DNA of 64,000 nucleotides from NCBI GenBank assembly GCA_944323745.1, contig CALUTQ010000002.1, positions 496,001-560,000 of the forward strand. The letters run 5' to 3'. The translations under genes were made by a program, and so were the position numbers. Source of the DNA: Candidatus Avelusimicrobium pullarium. Its GTDB lineage: Bacteria > Elusimicrobiota > Elusimicrobia > Elusimicrobiales > Elusimicrobiaceae. Shown here one piece after another: positions 35,916 to 43,823 of the stretch. The notes beneath the pieces are model-generated. The model worked only from the letters and a program-made list of their open reading frames with translations. It had not been told where the DNA came from and did not search any database. Each line of letters starts with the position of its first letter. Within the stretch, counting starts at the first letter, position 1.

Positions 35916-36680
35916 TCAGGCGGTGGCTTCCCCGTGCATAAGCGTGCGGAAATCCGTATCCTTATTATCGGGGTTTAAGTAAAGGCGTATTTGTCCGTCC
36001 TGTTCGTCCTGCCGGGCCAGCAGTTTTTTAATTTTAATCAGCTCCAGCACGGCCATAAAGCAGGTGATAATACCGCGTTTTTTGGTTTCGCCCACAAAGA
36101 CGTCGTCCAAAAGCACCCACGAACGGCTTTGCAACAGGCCGACCACTTTTTCCATTTTGGTTTCAATGGGGAATTCCTCAATCTTCAACAGCTCAATACG
36201 CTTTCTTTCGTCCAAGCGGTCAAAGGCCCGTTTTACGGCGGAAAGCAAATCAAACAACTGCAGGTTGAGCACCTTTTCGCCATTGTCAAAAATGGGGGCT
36301 GATTTATAAAAATTGTCTTTGTTTTCTTCCAGTTTTTCTTCCAGAAATTTGCCGGCTTCTTTATATTTTTGATATTCCAGCAGTTTGGCTATCAGCTCTT
36401 TGGCCGGGTCGGGGCCTTCGTTTTCGCTGGTAGGCACTTGGGAAGGCAGCAGGCTTTTGGCTTTTATCTGCATCAGCGTGCTGGCCATAACCAAAAATTC
36501 GCCGGCAATTTCCAAATTCAGCTCCTTCATCACGTTCAAGTAGTCTAAATACTGTTTGGTGATTTCGGACACGTTCACGTCGGTTACGTCCAAATTGTCT
36601 TTTTTGATAAGGTGCAGCAGAAGGTCCATCGGGCCTTCAAACACATTAATATGGACGTTAATCGGCGCGGTATTTATCAT
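35916..36680 (-). CDS. scpA: Segregation and condensation protein ScpA
   Basis: A 254-residue kleisin. VFEGPMDLLLHLIKKDNLDV near the N-terminus and FLVMASTLMQIKAKSLLPSQ are diagnostic, and the C-terminus carries a winged-helix-like region (CFMAVLELIKIKKLLARQDE). It bridges SMC heads with ScpB. The start is one base after the trpS stop and has no separate ribosome site, so translation is probably coupled to trpS. Confidence 0.96.
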   Translation of the reverse strand: MINTAPINVHINVFEGPMDLLLHLIKKDNLDVTDVNVSEITKQYLDYLNVMKELNLEIAGEFLVMASTLMQIKAKSLLPSQVPTSENEGPDPAKELIAKLLEYQKYKEAGKFLEEKLEENKDNFYKSAPIFDNGEKVLNLQLFDLLSAVKRAFDRLDERKRIELLKIEEFPIETKMEKVVGLLQSRSWVLLDDVFVGETKKRGIITCFMAVLELIKIKKLLARQDEQDGQIRLYLNPDNKDTDFRTLMHGEATA

Positions 36681-36681
36681 A

Positions 36682-37743
36682 TTATTTAATCACTTTCATC
36701 GCCCGTTTGGCCTGCTGCAGCGTTGCGGCGGCCGAGGCGCGGGCGGCTTCTTTGCCGCTGTGCAAAATTTTCTCCAGCTGGGCTTTGTCGTTTTCAAACA
36801 CTTTGCGTCTTTCCAAAAAGGCCTTCATTTCCGGCTCCATTAAGGCAAAGAGCTGTTTTTTGCAGGCCACGCAGCCCAACGCGCCGGCTTTGCATTCTTC
36901 GCAGCGTTTGGCGTAGTCGGGGTTATAAATTTTGTGGAAAGCATACACCACGCACCCTTCCGGATTGGCGGGATCGTTGACTTTCTTTTTGTTCGGGTCG
37001 GTAAACATAGACATCACTTTTTTACGCACGCTGTCCAAGTCTTCGCCCAAGTCGATAGTGTTGTGGTACGATTTGGACATCTTGTGCCCGTCCAACCCCG
37101 GCACTTTGGCCACTTTGGTAAACAGCGGCTTGGGTTCCACAAACACGTCTTCGGTTTTGTAAATTTCGTTAAAGCGACGCACGATGTCGCGTGCGATTTC
37201 CAAGTGGGCAGTCTGATCCTGCCCCACGGGCACAAAGGCGGCCTTATGAATCAAAATATCGGTAGCCATCAGCACCGGATAGCCTAAAAAGCCATAGACG
37301 GAAATATCCTCATCGGCCAAACCTTTGACGCGTTCGGCCAGCGGGGTATTTTCGTCGCCTTGCAGTTGACCGGCGTATTTGCGGGCAAGCAGTTCCTGAA
37401 TTTGTTCTTTATACGTCGGGTTGCGCAGCAGCCAGCCCAGAGGCGTAATCATCCCCAGCAGGGTGTTCAGCTCGCTTACTTCCGGCACGTCGGACTGGAT
37501 AAAAATGGTACATTTCTGCGGGTCCAAACCGGCCGAAAGCCAATCTACCAACATTTGTTCGCTGTTTTCGGCCAAGTTTTCGGTATGTTCGTACGCCGTG
37601 GTCAGCGCGTGCAAATCGGCCACGAAAAAGAAGCATTTATATTTATCCTGCAACTCCACCCAGTTTTTAAGCGCCCCGTGATAGTTGCCCAAATGCAATT
37701 TGCCCGTCGGGCGCATACCCGATACAATAATTTCTGTACGCAT
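36682..37743 (-). CDS. trpS: Tryptophanyl-tRNA synthetase
   Basis: A 353-residue class I synthetase. The HIGH region reads GKLHLGNYHGALKNWV, the signature DHKMSKS-like motif is HKMSKSYHNTIDLGEDLDSV, and PVGQDQTAHLEIARDIVRRF is typical of TrpRS. A Cys-rich insert (CEECKAGALGCVACKKQL, about 276-293) may bind zinc, as in a subgroup of bacterial TrpRS. It charges tRNA-Trp in the cytoplasm. AGAGGA precedes the ATG. Confidence 0.97.
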   Translation of the reverse strand: MRTEIIVSGMRPTGKLHLGNYHGALKNWVELQDKYKCFFFVADLHALTTAYEHTENLAENSEQMLVDWLSAGLDPQKCTIFIQSDVPEVSELNTLLGMITPLGWLLRNPTYKEQIQELLARKYAGQLQGDENTPLAERVKGLADEDISVYGFLGYPVLMATDILIHKAAFVPVGQDQTAHLEIARDIVRRFNEIYKTEDVFVEPKPLFTKVAKVPGLDGHKMSKSYHNTIDLGEDLDSVRKKVMSMFTDPNKKKVNDPANPEGCVVYAFHKIYNPDYAKRCEECKAGALGCVACKKQLFALMEPEMKAFLERRKVFENDKAQLEKILHSGKEAARASAAATLQQAKRAMKVIK

Positions 37744-37752
37744 AATTCCTCT

Positions 37753-38388
37753 TTAAATGCCGAATATTTTGCCAAGCAAACCAACCAGCAAATACATCGG
37801 CGGATATAAAATAAAACGAAACAGCCCCGTAACAATCAGCCCCAGCACGATATACATTCCCCAGCGGCCGAACAACATAGCATACTTCAGCGCCGCCGCC
37901 GGCGGGAGCAGTGCCTCCACAATGTGTCCGCCGTCAAGCGGCGGGATGGGCATTAAATTAAACACGGCCAGCAACACGTTAATTTGCAAACCGTACACCA
38001 AAAATTTAACGGTTTGGGCCGCTCCCTGCGGGGAAAACACCCCCGTCACCAACACCAGCTTAATAAAAAACGCACACAGCACCGCCAGCAATAAATTGGC
38101 CGACGGGCCCGCCAAACCCACCTTGCCCATACTTTTGCGCGGGTTAGGCAAACGCAATGCATTCACCGGCACGGGCTTGGCCCAGCCGAACATCGGCACC
38201 CCCGTTATATAACACAAAGCCGGCACGGCCAGCGTGCCGATAAAATCAATATGTTTCAGCGGGTTAAGCGTAAGGCGCCCCATTACATAGGCGGTGTCAT
38301 CCCCCAAACGATACGCGCAATAGCCGTGCGCAAACTCGTGCAGCACAATAGAAAAAAACAATATGGGCAAAACGATAAACAAATCCAT
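37753..38388 (-). CDS. Site-2 protease family (M50) membrane peptidase
   Basis: A 211-residue membrane metalloprotease. The zinc-binding HEFAHGYCAYRLGDD (about 17-31) and the third ligand region NLMPIPPLDGGHI (about 146-158) are both present, with five or six membrane helices. These short M50 peptidases cleave substrates within the membrane; the substrate is unknown. The ATG is preceded by TAGAAT exactly six bases upstream and no ribosome site, so the mRNA is predicted to be leaderless. It heads the trpS-scpAB run. Confidence 0.9.
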   Translation of the reverse strand: MDLFIVLPILFFSIVLHEFAHGYCAYRLGDDTAYVMGRLTLNPLKHIDFIGTLAVPALCYITGVPMFGWAKPVPVNALRLPNPRKSMGKVGLAGPSANLLLAVLCAFFIKLVLVTGVFSPQGAAQTVKFLVYGLQINVLLAVFNLMPIPPLDGGHIVEALLPPAAALKYAMLFGRWGMYIVLGLIVTGLFRFILYPPMYLLVGLLGKIFGI

Positions 38389-38394
38389 AATGCT

Positions 38395-38400
38395 ATTCTA
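38395..38400 (-). promoter_or_regulatory. -10 element predicting a leaderless mRNA for the M50 gene
   Basis: TAGAAT with six bases (AGCATT) between it and the ATG, so the +1 base should be the A of the start codon. No Shine-Dalgarno is present. The same spacing recurs before several other genes in the window. Confidence 0.65.
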
Positions 38401-38440
38401 CTAAAATATGACGCGTTCGGGCACAGGGCTTTGCCGCAAT

Positions 38441-38467
38441 AAAAAATCCCCCGCACACGCAGGGGAT
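38441..38467 (-). terminator. Terminator of the ClC channel gene
   Basis: Minus-strand hairpin TCCCCTGC GTGT GCGGGGGA followed by TTTTTT. It separates the ClC gene from the operon starting with the M50 peptidase. Confidence 0.9.
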
Positions 38468-38488
38468 AAGCTAAAACGCCAAAACAGA

Positions 38489-39859
38489 TTATTTGTCTTT
38501 ATCGTCATCAAACCCTTTGGGGTTGGGAATAAGGTGTTTGGACATTTCTTTAAACGTTTTGAGCAGCAGCCCCTTCCGGCCCGACATTTTGCGTGCTTTT
38601 TCCGGCCGCTCGTAATCTACCGGTCCCACGCCTGCTTCTTTCTCTTTGTCAAAAGAAATGCGCTGGCTGCCATACACGCTTTGCTGGCCCGTCAGCAAAA
38701 AGCTGATGACGCACGCCACGGCGGCATAAGGGGCAATTTCGGCCCCGAAAAGCTCAATAGCCATAATACTTGCCGAAAGCGGCGTATTGGCTGCCCCCGC
38801 CAAAACCGCCACCAACCCTAAAGCGGCCATTGTGGTGGCGTCCACCCCCAAAAGCGGGGCCACGGTGGCGCCGGCCTGCGCACCGACAAAGAAAATAGGC
38901 GTTACAATACCGCCCACCCCGCCGGCGGCAAACGTAACGCCCGTGGTAAACGTTTTAATTAAAAAGCCGAAAGGCGACTGCAAATCTCCCCCTGCCAAAA
39001 TGCCGTTAAAGCCGTCCATCCCTAAACCTAAATACAAAGGCGAGGTGGCCATCCCTACCAGCACCAAAATAACACCGCCTATAAAACAGCGCCAAAAAGG
39101 AGACGTTTTAAGCGAAATATAGCGGAAAAGCACCTTCATAAATTTCATCACTTCGGCAAACATAATGGATACGACACCAAAAAACAAACCCGCCAGCAGC
39201 ACTTTTAAGAAAAACTGTTCCGCAAACACCGGTGCAAAATTCATCGGGTGATAAATATAGTCTACCCCCAGCCACGTGGTTACCTGAAAGGCGGTAATAC
39301 CCGCAATAAAAGCCGGGAACATTACGTCATAAAAAATATGCCCCACCCACAGCACCTCCAGCCCGAACAACGCGCCGGATATCGGCACCCCGAACACGCC
39401 GGCAAAACCGGCGCTTACGCCGCAAATCATCATTTTGCGCTGGTCTTCCAAATTCATACGAAACAGCCTGCCGAAAACAGAACCAATCCCCGCACCGGCA
39501 TCGGCGCACGGGGCTTCTTTACCGGCCGAACCGCCCACGGTCATCGTAAAAACAGACAGCACCAGCGATTTAACCGCCGAAAGCAACCCTATCGGACGGT
39601 AGGAGTTGATTTTATTAATTACCGCATCGGTGGAATAGTCCTGTGCTTGCGGGGCCGCTTTGCGGGCCAACAGCCAAATAACATATAAAAATAAAGGTAA
39701 GCCCAAATAAAAAAGAGGAATTTTGTTACGCCAGGCAATCGCCCCGTCCAGCGTCTTTAAAAACAGGGCGTCCACGCAGCCGACCACCACGCCGATAAAC
39801 GTAGCGATAAAAAACCATTTAATAATATTCCAAAAATTGTGTCTTTGCCTGTTTAGCAT
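38489..39859 (-). CDS. ClC-family chloride channel or transporter
   Basis: A 456-residue ClC protein with about ten membrane helices. GGSAGKEAPCADAGAGIGS carries the gating-glutamate motif (GKEGP variant, here GKEAP), followed by AGFAGVFGVPISGALFGLEV, and GGVGGIVTPIFFVGAQAGA in the C-terminal half. No CBS domains. Such proteins move chloride, or fluoride in some branches, sometimes coupled to protons. The ATG is six bases after TACAAT in an extended -10 (TGCTACAAT) with no ribosome site, predicting a leaderless mRNA. Confidence 0.93.
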   Translation of the reverse strand: MLNRQRHNFWNIIKWFFIATFIGVVVGCVDALFLKTLDGAIAWRNKIPLFYLGLPLFLYVIWLLARKAAPQAQDYSTDAVINKINSYRPIGLLSAVKSLVLSVFTMTVGGSAGKEAPCADAGAGIGSVFGRLFRMNLEDQRKMMICGVSAGFAGVFGVPISGALFGLEVLWVGHIFYDVMFPAFIAGITAFQVTTWLGVDYIYHPMNFAPVFAEQFFLKVLLAGLFFGVVSIMFAEVMKFMKVLFRYISLKTSPFWRCFIGGVILVLVGMATSPLYLGLGMDGFNGILAGGDLQSPFGFLIKTFTTGVTFAAGGVGGIVTPIFFVGAQAGATVAPLLGVDATTMAALGLVAVLAGAANTPLSASIMAIELFGAEIAPYAAVACVISFLLTGQQSVYGSQRISFDKEKEAGVGPVDYERPEKARKMSGRKGLLLKTFKEMSKHLIPNPKGFDDDKDK

Positions 39860-39865
39860 AGGTTT

Positions 39866-39874
39866 ATTGTAGCA
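39866..39874 (-). promoter_or_regulatory. Extended -10 of the ClC gene (leaderless)
   Basis: TGCTACAAT on the minus strand, then AAACCT and the ATG at 39859. The +1 falls on the start codon. Confidence 0.65.
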
Positions 39875-39941
39875 AATAGCTTGACGGGCGGGGAATGTCT
39901 TTTTGATTAGACGGCAGGGGGTGTTCTTAAAAGTGTTAAAT

Positions 39942-39950
39942 TGCTATACT
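39942..39950 (+). promoter_or_regulatory. Extended -10 promoter of the marC-like gene
   Basis: TGCTATACT on the plus strand gives a start near 39,957 and a leader of about 52 bases that includes AAGGAG before the ATG at 40009. The promoter lies back to back with the ClC promoter, so 39,860-40,008 is a divergent control region. Confidence 0.6.
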
Positions 39951-40008
39951 ATATGCATATCCGGCGGCATAAAAACCGACCGGTGTTTTGTATATTAAGG
40001 AGTTGTTT

Positions 40009-40602
40009 ATGGACTTTTTCTTTTCCTCTGTAATTACGCTATGTCTGGTAATGGACCCCTTCGGCAATATACCGCTGTTTGTGTCCGCCCTTAAAAAAGT
40101 GGCGCCCGAACGCCGCACCACCGTGCTGGTGCGCGAACTGCTGATTGCTATGGGCATTACGGTGGCTTTCTTGTATTTGGGCAAATGGTTCTTGCAAATG
40201 TTTGGCATACAATCGTTTTCTATGAGTATTGCCGGCGGAATCATTTTGTTCATCATTTCCGTTAAACTGGTGTTCAGTAACGAAGAAGAAACCCACGCCA
40301 ACCCCAAGGAAGAAGAACCCTTCATCGTGCCTTTGGCCATTCCGCTGGTGGCCGGGCCGGCCGTGCTGTCTATCGTAATGATTATTTCGGCCCAGCAGCC
40401 GCACAAACTGGTTACGCTGGCGGCCGTACTGACGGCTTCTGTCATTAACTCGGCTATTTTGATGCTTTCCTCCCCCATTACCAATTTATTGGGCAAACGC
40501 GGGTTGATTGCCATTGAACGTTTAAGCGGTATGATTTTGGTGCTGATGTCTGTAGATATGGTAATGAAAGGCGTATCCGAATTTATGAAGGCTGCCTTTT
40601 AA
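40009..40602 (+). CDS. MarC family membrane protein
   Basis: A 197-residue protein of the MarC/UPF0056 family with six helices: LCLVMDPFGNIPLFVSALK, PLAIPLVAGPAVLSIVMI and GLIAIERLSGMILVLMSVDM are family marks. Its substrate is unknown despite the historical antibiotic-resistance name. The ATG at 40009 has AAGGAG seven bases before it; a TTG 21 bases upstream overlaps that site and is rejected. It is followed three bases later by the dsbD-like gene. Confidence 0.95.
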   Translation: MDFFFSSVITLCLVMDPFGNIPLFVSALKKVAPERRTTVLVRELLIAMGITVAFLYLGKWFLQMFGIQSFSMSIAGGIILFIISVKLVFSNEEETHANPKEEEPFIVPLAIPLVAGPAVLSIVMIISAQQPHKLVTLAAVLTASVINSAILMLSSPITNLLGKRGLIAIERLSGMILVLMSVDMVMKGVSEFMKAAF

Positions 40603-40604
40603 CT

Positions 40605-41744
40605 ATGAGGAAACTAATGCTTTGCTGCGCTTTTTTGGCAAGCGCTTTTGTATTTGCATACGCCGGCGAGTCCGCCCCTAAAGCGGACTTCGCTATTTTT
40701 GTCAGCCCCACGTGTGTGCATTGCCAGCATTTTAAAAACGAATATCTGCCCGTCCTGCAGGAAAAATACAAAGACCGCGTTAATTTTATTATTTATGACG
40801 TTTCCCAAGACGGCAACAACTTAATTCTGCAGCAGACGGCCCAAGCCTTCGGGCAGGATCCGGCCTATCCCACCGCAGTCGTGGGCGACACCTATATGGT
40901 AGGCTACCCGCACGAAATTAAAACTTATGCCGAAAGCGCCATAGAAAAAGCCCTTCTGCTGGGCCAAAAAACCGCCGTGCAAACCCAAAAGCCGGACACG
41001 CAAGCCGCCTTTAACCAAATTACGCTTTGGGCCATCATCGGCGCCGGTTTGGTGGACGGCATTAACCCGTGTGCATTTGCGGTCATTGTATTTTTTATTT
41101 CTTTTCTTACCGTGTATAAATACACCCGCAAAGAAATTATGGTGGTGGGGTTTTCTTATTGTGCGGCCGTATTTGCCGCTTATGTGCTGATCGGGTTGGG
41201 GCTGTTTCAATTTCTCTATGCTATGCGCGGGTTTTATTGGGTTATAAAGGCGTTCTATATTATTACGGCCCTGTTATGTTTGGCGTTTTTCGCTTTAAGT
41301 TTATATGACTTTTGGGTGTACAAAAAAACCAAACAGTCAGATAAAATGCTGCTGCAGCTGCCGCAAAGCCTCAAAGTGCGCATTCACAAAATTATGGGGT
41401 TTTTCCTGCGCGATAAGCACGAAAGCCTGTGGCGGCTGATGCTGGCGGCATTGGCCGTGGGGTTTGGCGTGTCTTTGGTGGAAGCCGTATGCACGGGGCA
41501 AGTATATTTGCCTACCGTCGTGCTTATTATGCAAGATCCGCAATATCGCGTCAAAGCCGTCATTTATTTGCTATTGTATAATTTGATGTTTATCGTACCG
41601 CTGCTGGGCGTGTTTGCATTGGCCTTGGCCGGCTACGAATCTAAAGAGTTTAATAACTTTTTAAAAAAACATCTGGGACTTACCAAACTTTTATTATGTA
41701 TCGTTTTTTTAGGGTTATTTTTGTTGCTGGCGGGCAACATTTAA
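40605..41744 (+). CDS. DsbD-like thiol-disulfide transporter with thioredoxin N-terminus
   Basis: A 379-residue protein. Signal-like MRKLMLCCAFLASAFVFAYA, a periplasmic thioredoxin-like domain with CVHC (Cys 37 and 40) and a cis-Pro-like YPTAVVG, then six to seven membrane helices with the paired cysteines DGINPCAF (about 155) and VEAVCTGQVYLPT (about 290), the arrangement of CcdA/DsbD electron carriers. It should move reducing equivalents from the cytoplasm to the periplasm. Another ATG at 40617 has a better GAGG ribosome site but would lose the basic residues of the signal; the longer start is kept. It lies next to several pilins with cysteines and the single-Cys thioredoxin-fold protein elsewhere. 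Confidence 0.88.
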   Translation: MRKLMLCCAFLASAFVFAYAGESAPKADFAIFVSPTCVHCQHFKNEYLPVLQEKYKDRVNFIIYDVSQDGNNLILQQTAQAFGQDPAYPTAVVGDTYMVGYPHEIKTYAESAIEKALLLGQKTAVQTQKPDTQAAFNQITLWAIIGAGLVDGINPCAFAVIVFFISFLTVYKYTRKEIMVVGFSYCAAVFAAYVLIGLGLFQFLYAMRGFYWVIKAFYIITALLCLAFFALSLYDFWVYKKTKQSDKMLLQLPQSLKVRIHKIMGFFLRDKHESLWRLMLAALAVGFGVSLVEAVCTGQVYLPTVVLIMQDPQYRVKAVIYLLLYNLMFIVPLLGVFALALAGYESKEFNNFLKKHLGLTKLLLCIVFLGLFLLLAGNI

Positions 41745-41781
41745 TATACACTGTAAGTTAAACAGCAAAGCAGGGATGCCT

Positions 41782-42339
41782 ATGAACAAAAAAGCGTTCA
41801 CACTTATAGAAATGCTAGTCGTAGTTTTGATTATTGCTATCTTATCCGCCATTGGTATTATGCAATATACGCATATGGTGGAGCGTACCCGCGTGGGAGA
41901 AGCGCAAAATTTAATCGGGCTGGCCATTTACGCCCAAGAGCGGCAAATGATGCGCAAAGGCCGCTATACGACGGTGTGGACCTCGTTAGATGCCGGCCCG
42001 TTGGCTGCTTATATGGACAAAAAAGGGGACTTTATCAGCGATGACGGCGAGACCTTTTTTACCAAAGGCGGCGGGCCTGCAACCCCCCGCAACGGCTATG
42101 CCATTCATTTTGAAAGCGCGCAAGACCGCTGGTTTGCCGTCGCCCAGCGCGTAGGCAACGGCACGTATCAATACACGCTGGTTCGCCCTTTTGACGATGA
42201 CGTAACGTATTGCATTCCTTCGTCGGGCAATCAAGACGACGAAAATATGTGTGTGGACATTATGGCGCTTGATTCCATTGCCGATTTACCCCCCGATCCG
42301 CGCGAAGGCGGCCCCACGGCATTTGCTTTATGGTTCTAA
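41782..42339 (+). CDS. Type IV pilin-like protein with non-canonical cleavage residue
   Basis: A 185-residue protein with prepilin N-terminus KKAFTLIEMLVVVLIIAILS; an Ala replaces the usual Gly before Phe, which may alter processing. The mature region carries a Cys pair near the end (CIPSS and MCVDIM). AGGG lies six bases before the ATG at 41782, while the ATG at 41776 is directly against it, which decides the start. The next pilin-like gene begins 24 bases after its stop. It is a pseudopilin candidate for a type IV pilus or type II secretion-like system whose other parts are not in the window. Confidence 0.85.
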   Translation: MNKKAFTLIEMLVVVLIIAILSAIGIMQYTHMVERTRVGEAQNLIGLAIYAQERQMMRKGRYTTVWTSLDAGPLAAYMDKKGDFISDDGETFFTKGGGPATPRNGYAIHFESAQDRWFAVAQRVGNGTYQYTLVRPFDDDVTYCIPSSGNQDDENMCVDIMALDSIADLPPDPREGGPTAFALWF

Positions 42340-42362
42340 ATGGTTTTTTAGAGAGGTTGTCT

Positions 42363-42941
42363 ATGCATCATTTTTTAAAAGCAGGAAATAAAAACGGGGC
42401 TTCTAATTTCGGCATATTAATTGTCGCATTAATTCTTGCCTTGGCCGCGTGGCTGCTGCTGCCGCGCTACTTTTTCCAGCTGGAAAAAAATCAAAGTCTT
42501 TCTATGCAGGCAATGCTGGTAAATATTGCCATAGCAGAAGAAAGCTATTTTGCTAAACATCAGGCTTACACCGATAACTGGCAGGAACTTATCGGCCTAG
42601 TGGCGCAGCCCGCCACGCTGGAAATTACCGGCAAACCGTTGCCGCCGGCTTCTTCCGATTATTTCTTTGGCTTTGGGCGCAAAGGCACCCATCATTCCAA
42701 CGGCTTTATCGTCACGTTGCGCCTGATGCCGGACGGAGCCTCCGGCATTATTACCGCAGCACGCAGCGGCAGCGTGCGCCACCGCTACGATTTAATACGC
42801 CCCTTTCCGCAAGGGCAAACAGACTGCTTGGCCGAAAGCGAAACCAGCAGCGAATTTTGCGACCAGTTTTTGCAAACGGTAGAAATATTTGAAGTAAAAA
42901 ATCTCGTGCCCGTAAATAAAGAACCTATTCCAGAAGAATAA
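42363..42941 (+). CDS. Pilin-like protein lacking the FTLIE motif
   Basis: A 192-residue protein with a hydrophobic N-terminal helix (GILIVALILALAAWLLLP, about residues 19-36) followed by a helical segment and an exported domain with YDLIRPFPQGQTDC and SEFCDQFLQ, a layout much like the neighbouring pilins. The prepilin FTLIE motif is absent, so it may not be cut by the normal peptidase. AGAGAGG precedes the ATG at 42363. It shares the YxLxRPF motif with the pilin at 41782 (YTLVRPFDDD), indicating common ancestry, and ends at a terminator. Confidence 0.75.
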   Translation: MHHFLKAGNKNGASNFGILIVALILALAAWLLLPRYFFQLEKNQSLSMQAMLVNIAIAEESYFAKHQAYTDNWQELIGLVAQPATLEITGKPLPPASSDYFFGFGRKGTHHSNGFIVTLRLMPDGASGIITAARSGSVRHRYDLIRPFPQGQTDCLAESETSSEFCDQFLQTVEIFEVKNLVPVNKEPIPEE

Positions 42942-42945
42942 AAAA

Positions 42946-42976
42946 CACCCCTGTCACCCGGCAGGGGTATTTTTTG
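42946..42976 (+). terminator. Terminator after the paired pilin-like genes
   Basis: ACCCCTG / CAGGGGT hairpin followed by ATTTTTT. Confidence 0.9.
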
Positions 42977-43034
42977 TCTGTCAAACAGCCGCAAAAAGCG
43001 GCATTCCTCCGCTTCTTGATTTCATAAAAAGTAC

Positions 43035-43063
43035 TTGATTTTATTAAACATTACTGCTAAACT
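43035..43063 (+). promoter_or_regulatory. Promoter of the pilin gene at 43,120
   Basis: TTGATT (43035-43040), 17-base spacer and TAAACT (43058-43063) with an upstream TG (TGCTAAACT). Start near 43,070, giving a 50-base leader with AGGAGG before the ATG. Confidence 0.75.
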
Positions 43064-43119
43064 AAAGGGGTAGCCTTATGGGCTATGTTTCTATCTTAAA
43101 TAAAACTGTAGGAGGTTTT

Positions 43120-43713
43120 ATGAATAAGAAGGGTTTTACCCTGATTGAATTGCTGGTGGTCGTCTTGATCCTCGGCATCTTGGCCGCTATGGCCTTGCCC
43201 GCGTACTTCCGCGCGGTAGAACGCTCCAGACTGAGCGAAGTGGAAATCCTGATGGGCAACGTTGTGCAGGCTCAGCAGCGCTATAAATTGCGCCGCGGAT
43301 CCGGCTATGCCCAGAACTGGGTTGCCTTGGACGTGGCCCCTGCCGGCGTGGCGGACGGTTCTGCCCTGAAGAACGGCTCCACCTTCTGCACCAAAGTAGC
43401 CACTGCCGGCTCGGGCAACACTGGCGCTACCTGCGGCAACGGCTTTGAAGTGCAGTTGGTTGGCAACAGCTCCATCGACGGCAACAAATCCGGTGTAATC
43501 GCTACCCGCGTCAACAACGACCAGTTTGGTCAGTATAAGTTGGGCCGCTTGTATGATGACGGCAACAACACGGTGTACTGCGATGCGGCAGGCAATGACA
43601 ATGCGGAAGCGCTTTGTATTGACTTCCTCAATGCTGACACCTATTCTGCCCCGGCTGACTGGCCGGCTGCTAGCGGTGGTACCGGTGGTGGCGGTGGTCA
43701 GAGCAATCCGTAA
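43120..43713 (+). CDS. Type IV pilin
   Basis: A 197-residue pilin with leader MNKKG and FTLIELLVVVLILGILAAM. The mature part has the amphipathic helix (YFRAVERSRLSEVEILMGN), several Cys residues (TFCTKV, ATCGNG, TVYCDA, ALCIDF) likely in two disulfides, and a Gly-rich tail GGTGGGGGQSNP. Strong ribosome site (GTAGGAGG) and clear promoter and terminator mark a well-expressed single-gene unit. It may be the major type IV pilin of this chromosome region, which is an inference from signal strength only. Confidence 0.93.
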   Translation: MNKKGFTLIELLVVVLILGILAAMALPAYFRAVERSRLSEVEILMGNVVQAQQRYKLRRGSGYAQNWVALDVAPAGVADGSALKNGSTFCTKVATAGSGNTGATCGNGFEVQLVGNSSIDGNKSGVIATRVNNDQFGQYKLGRLYDDGNNTVYCDAAGNDNAEALCIDFLNADTYSAPADWPAASGGTGGGGGQSNP

Positions 43714-43727
43714 TGTTTAAAGTTTTA

Positions 43728-43756
43728 AACCCGCCCGCAAGGGCGGGTTTTTTTTG
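43728..43756 (+). terminator. Terminator of the pilin gene
   Basis: CCCGCCC GCAA GGGCGGG stem-loop followed by eight Ts. Confidence 0.93.
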
Positions 43757-43777
43757 CTCTTTTATCCTTTTTCCCGC

Positions 43778-43807
43778 TTGACCGAAAACAATGGCAACTG
43801 CTACCAT
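43778..43807 (+). promoter_or_regulatory. Promoter overlapping an apparent start of the msr gene
   Basis: TTGACC (43778-43783), 18-base spacer and TGCTACCAT ending at 43807, predicting transcription from about 43,814. An ATG at 43791 lies inside the promoter and cannot be the start; the ATG at 43824 is the first one transcribed. Confidence 0.65.
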
Positions 43808-43823
43808 AAAAACACAAAAATTT

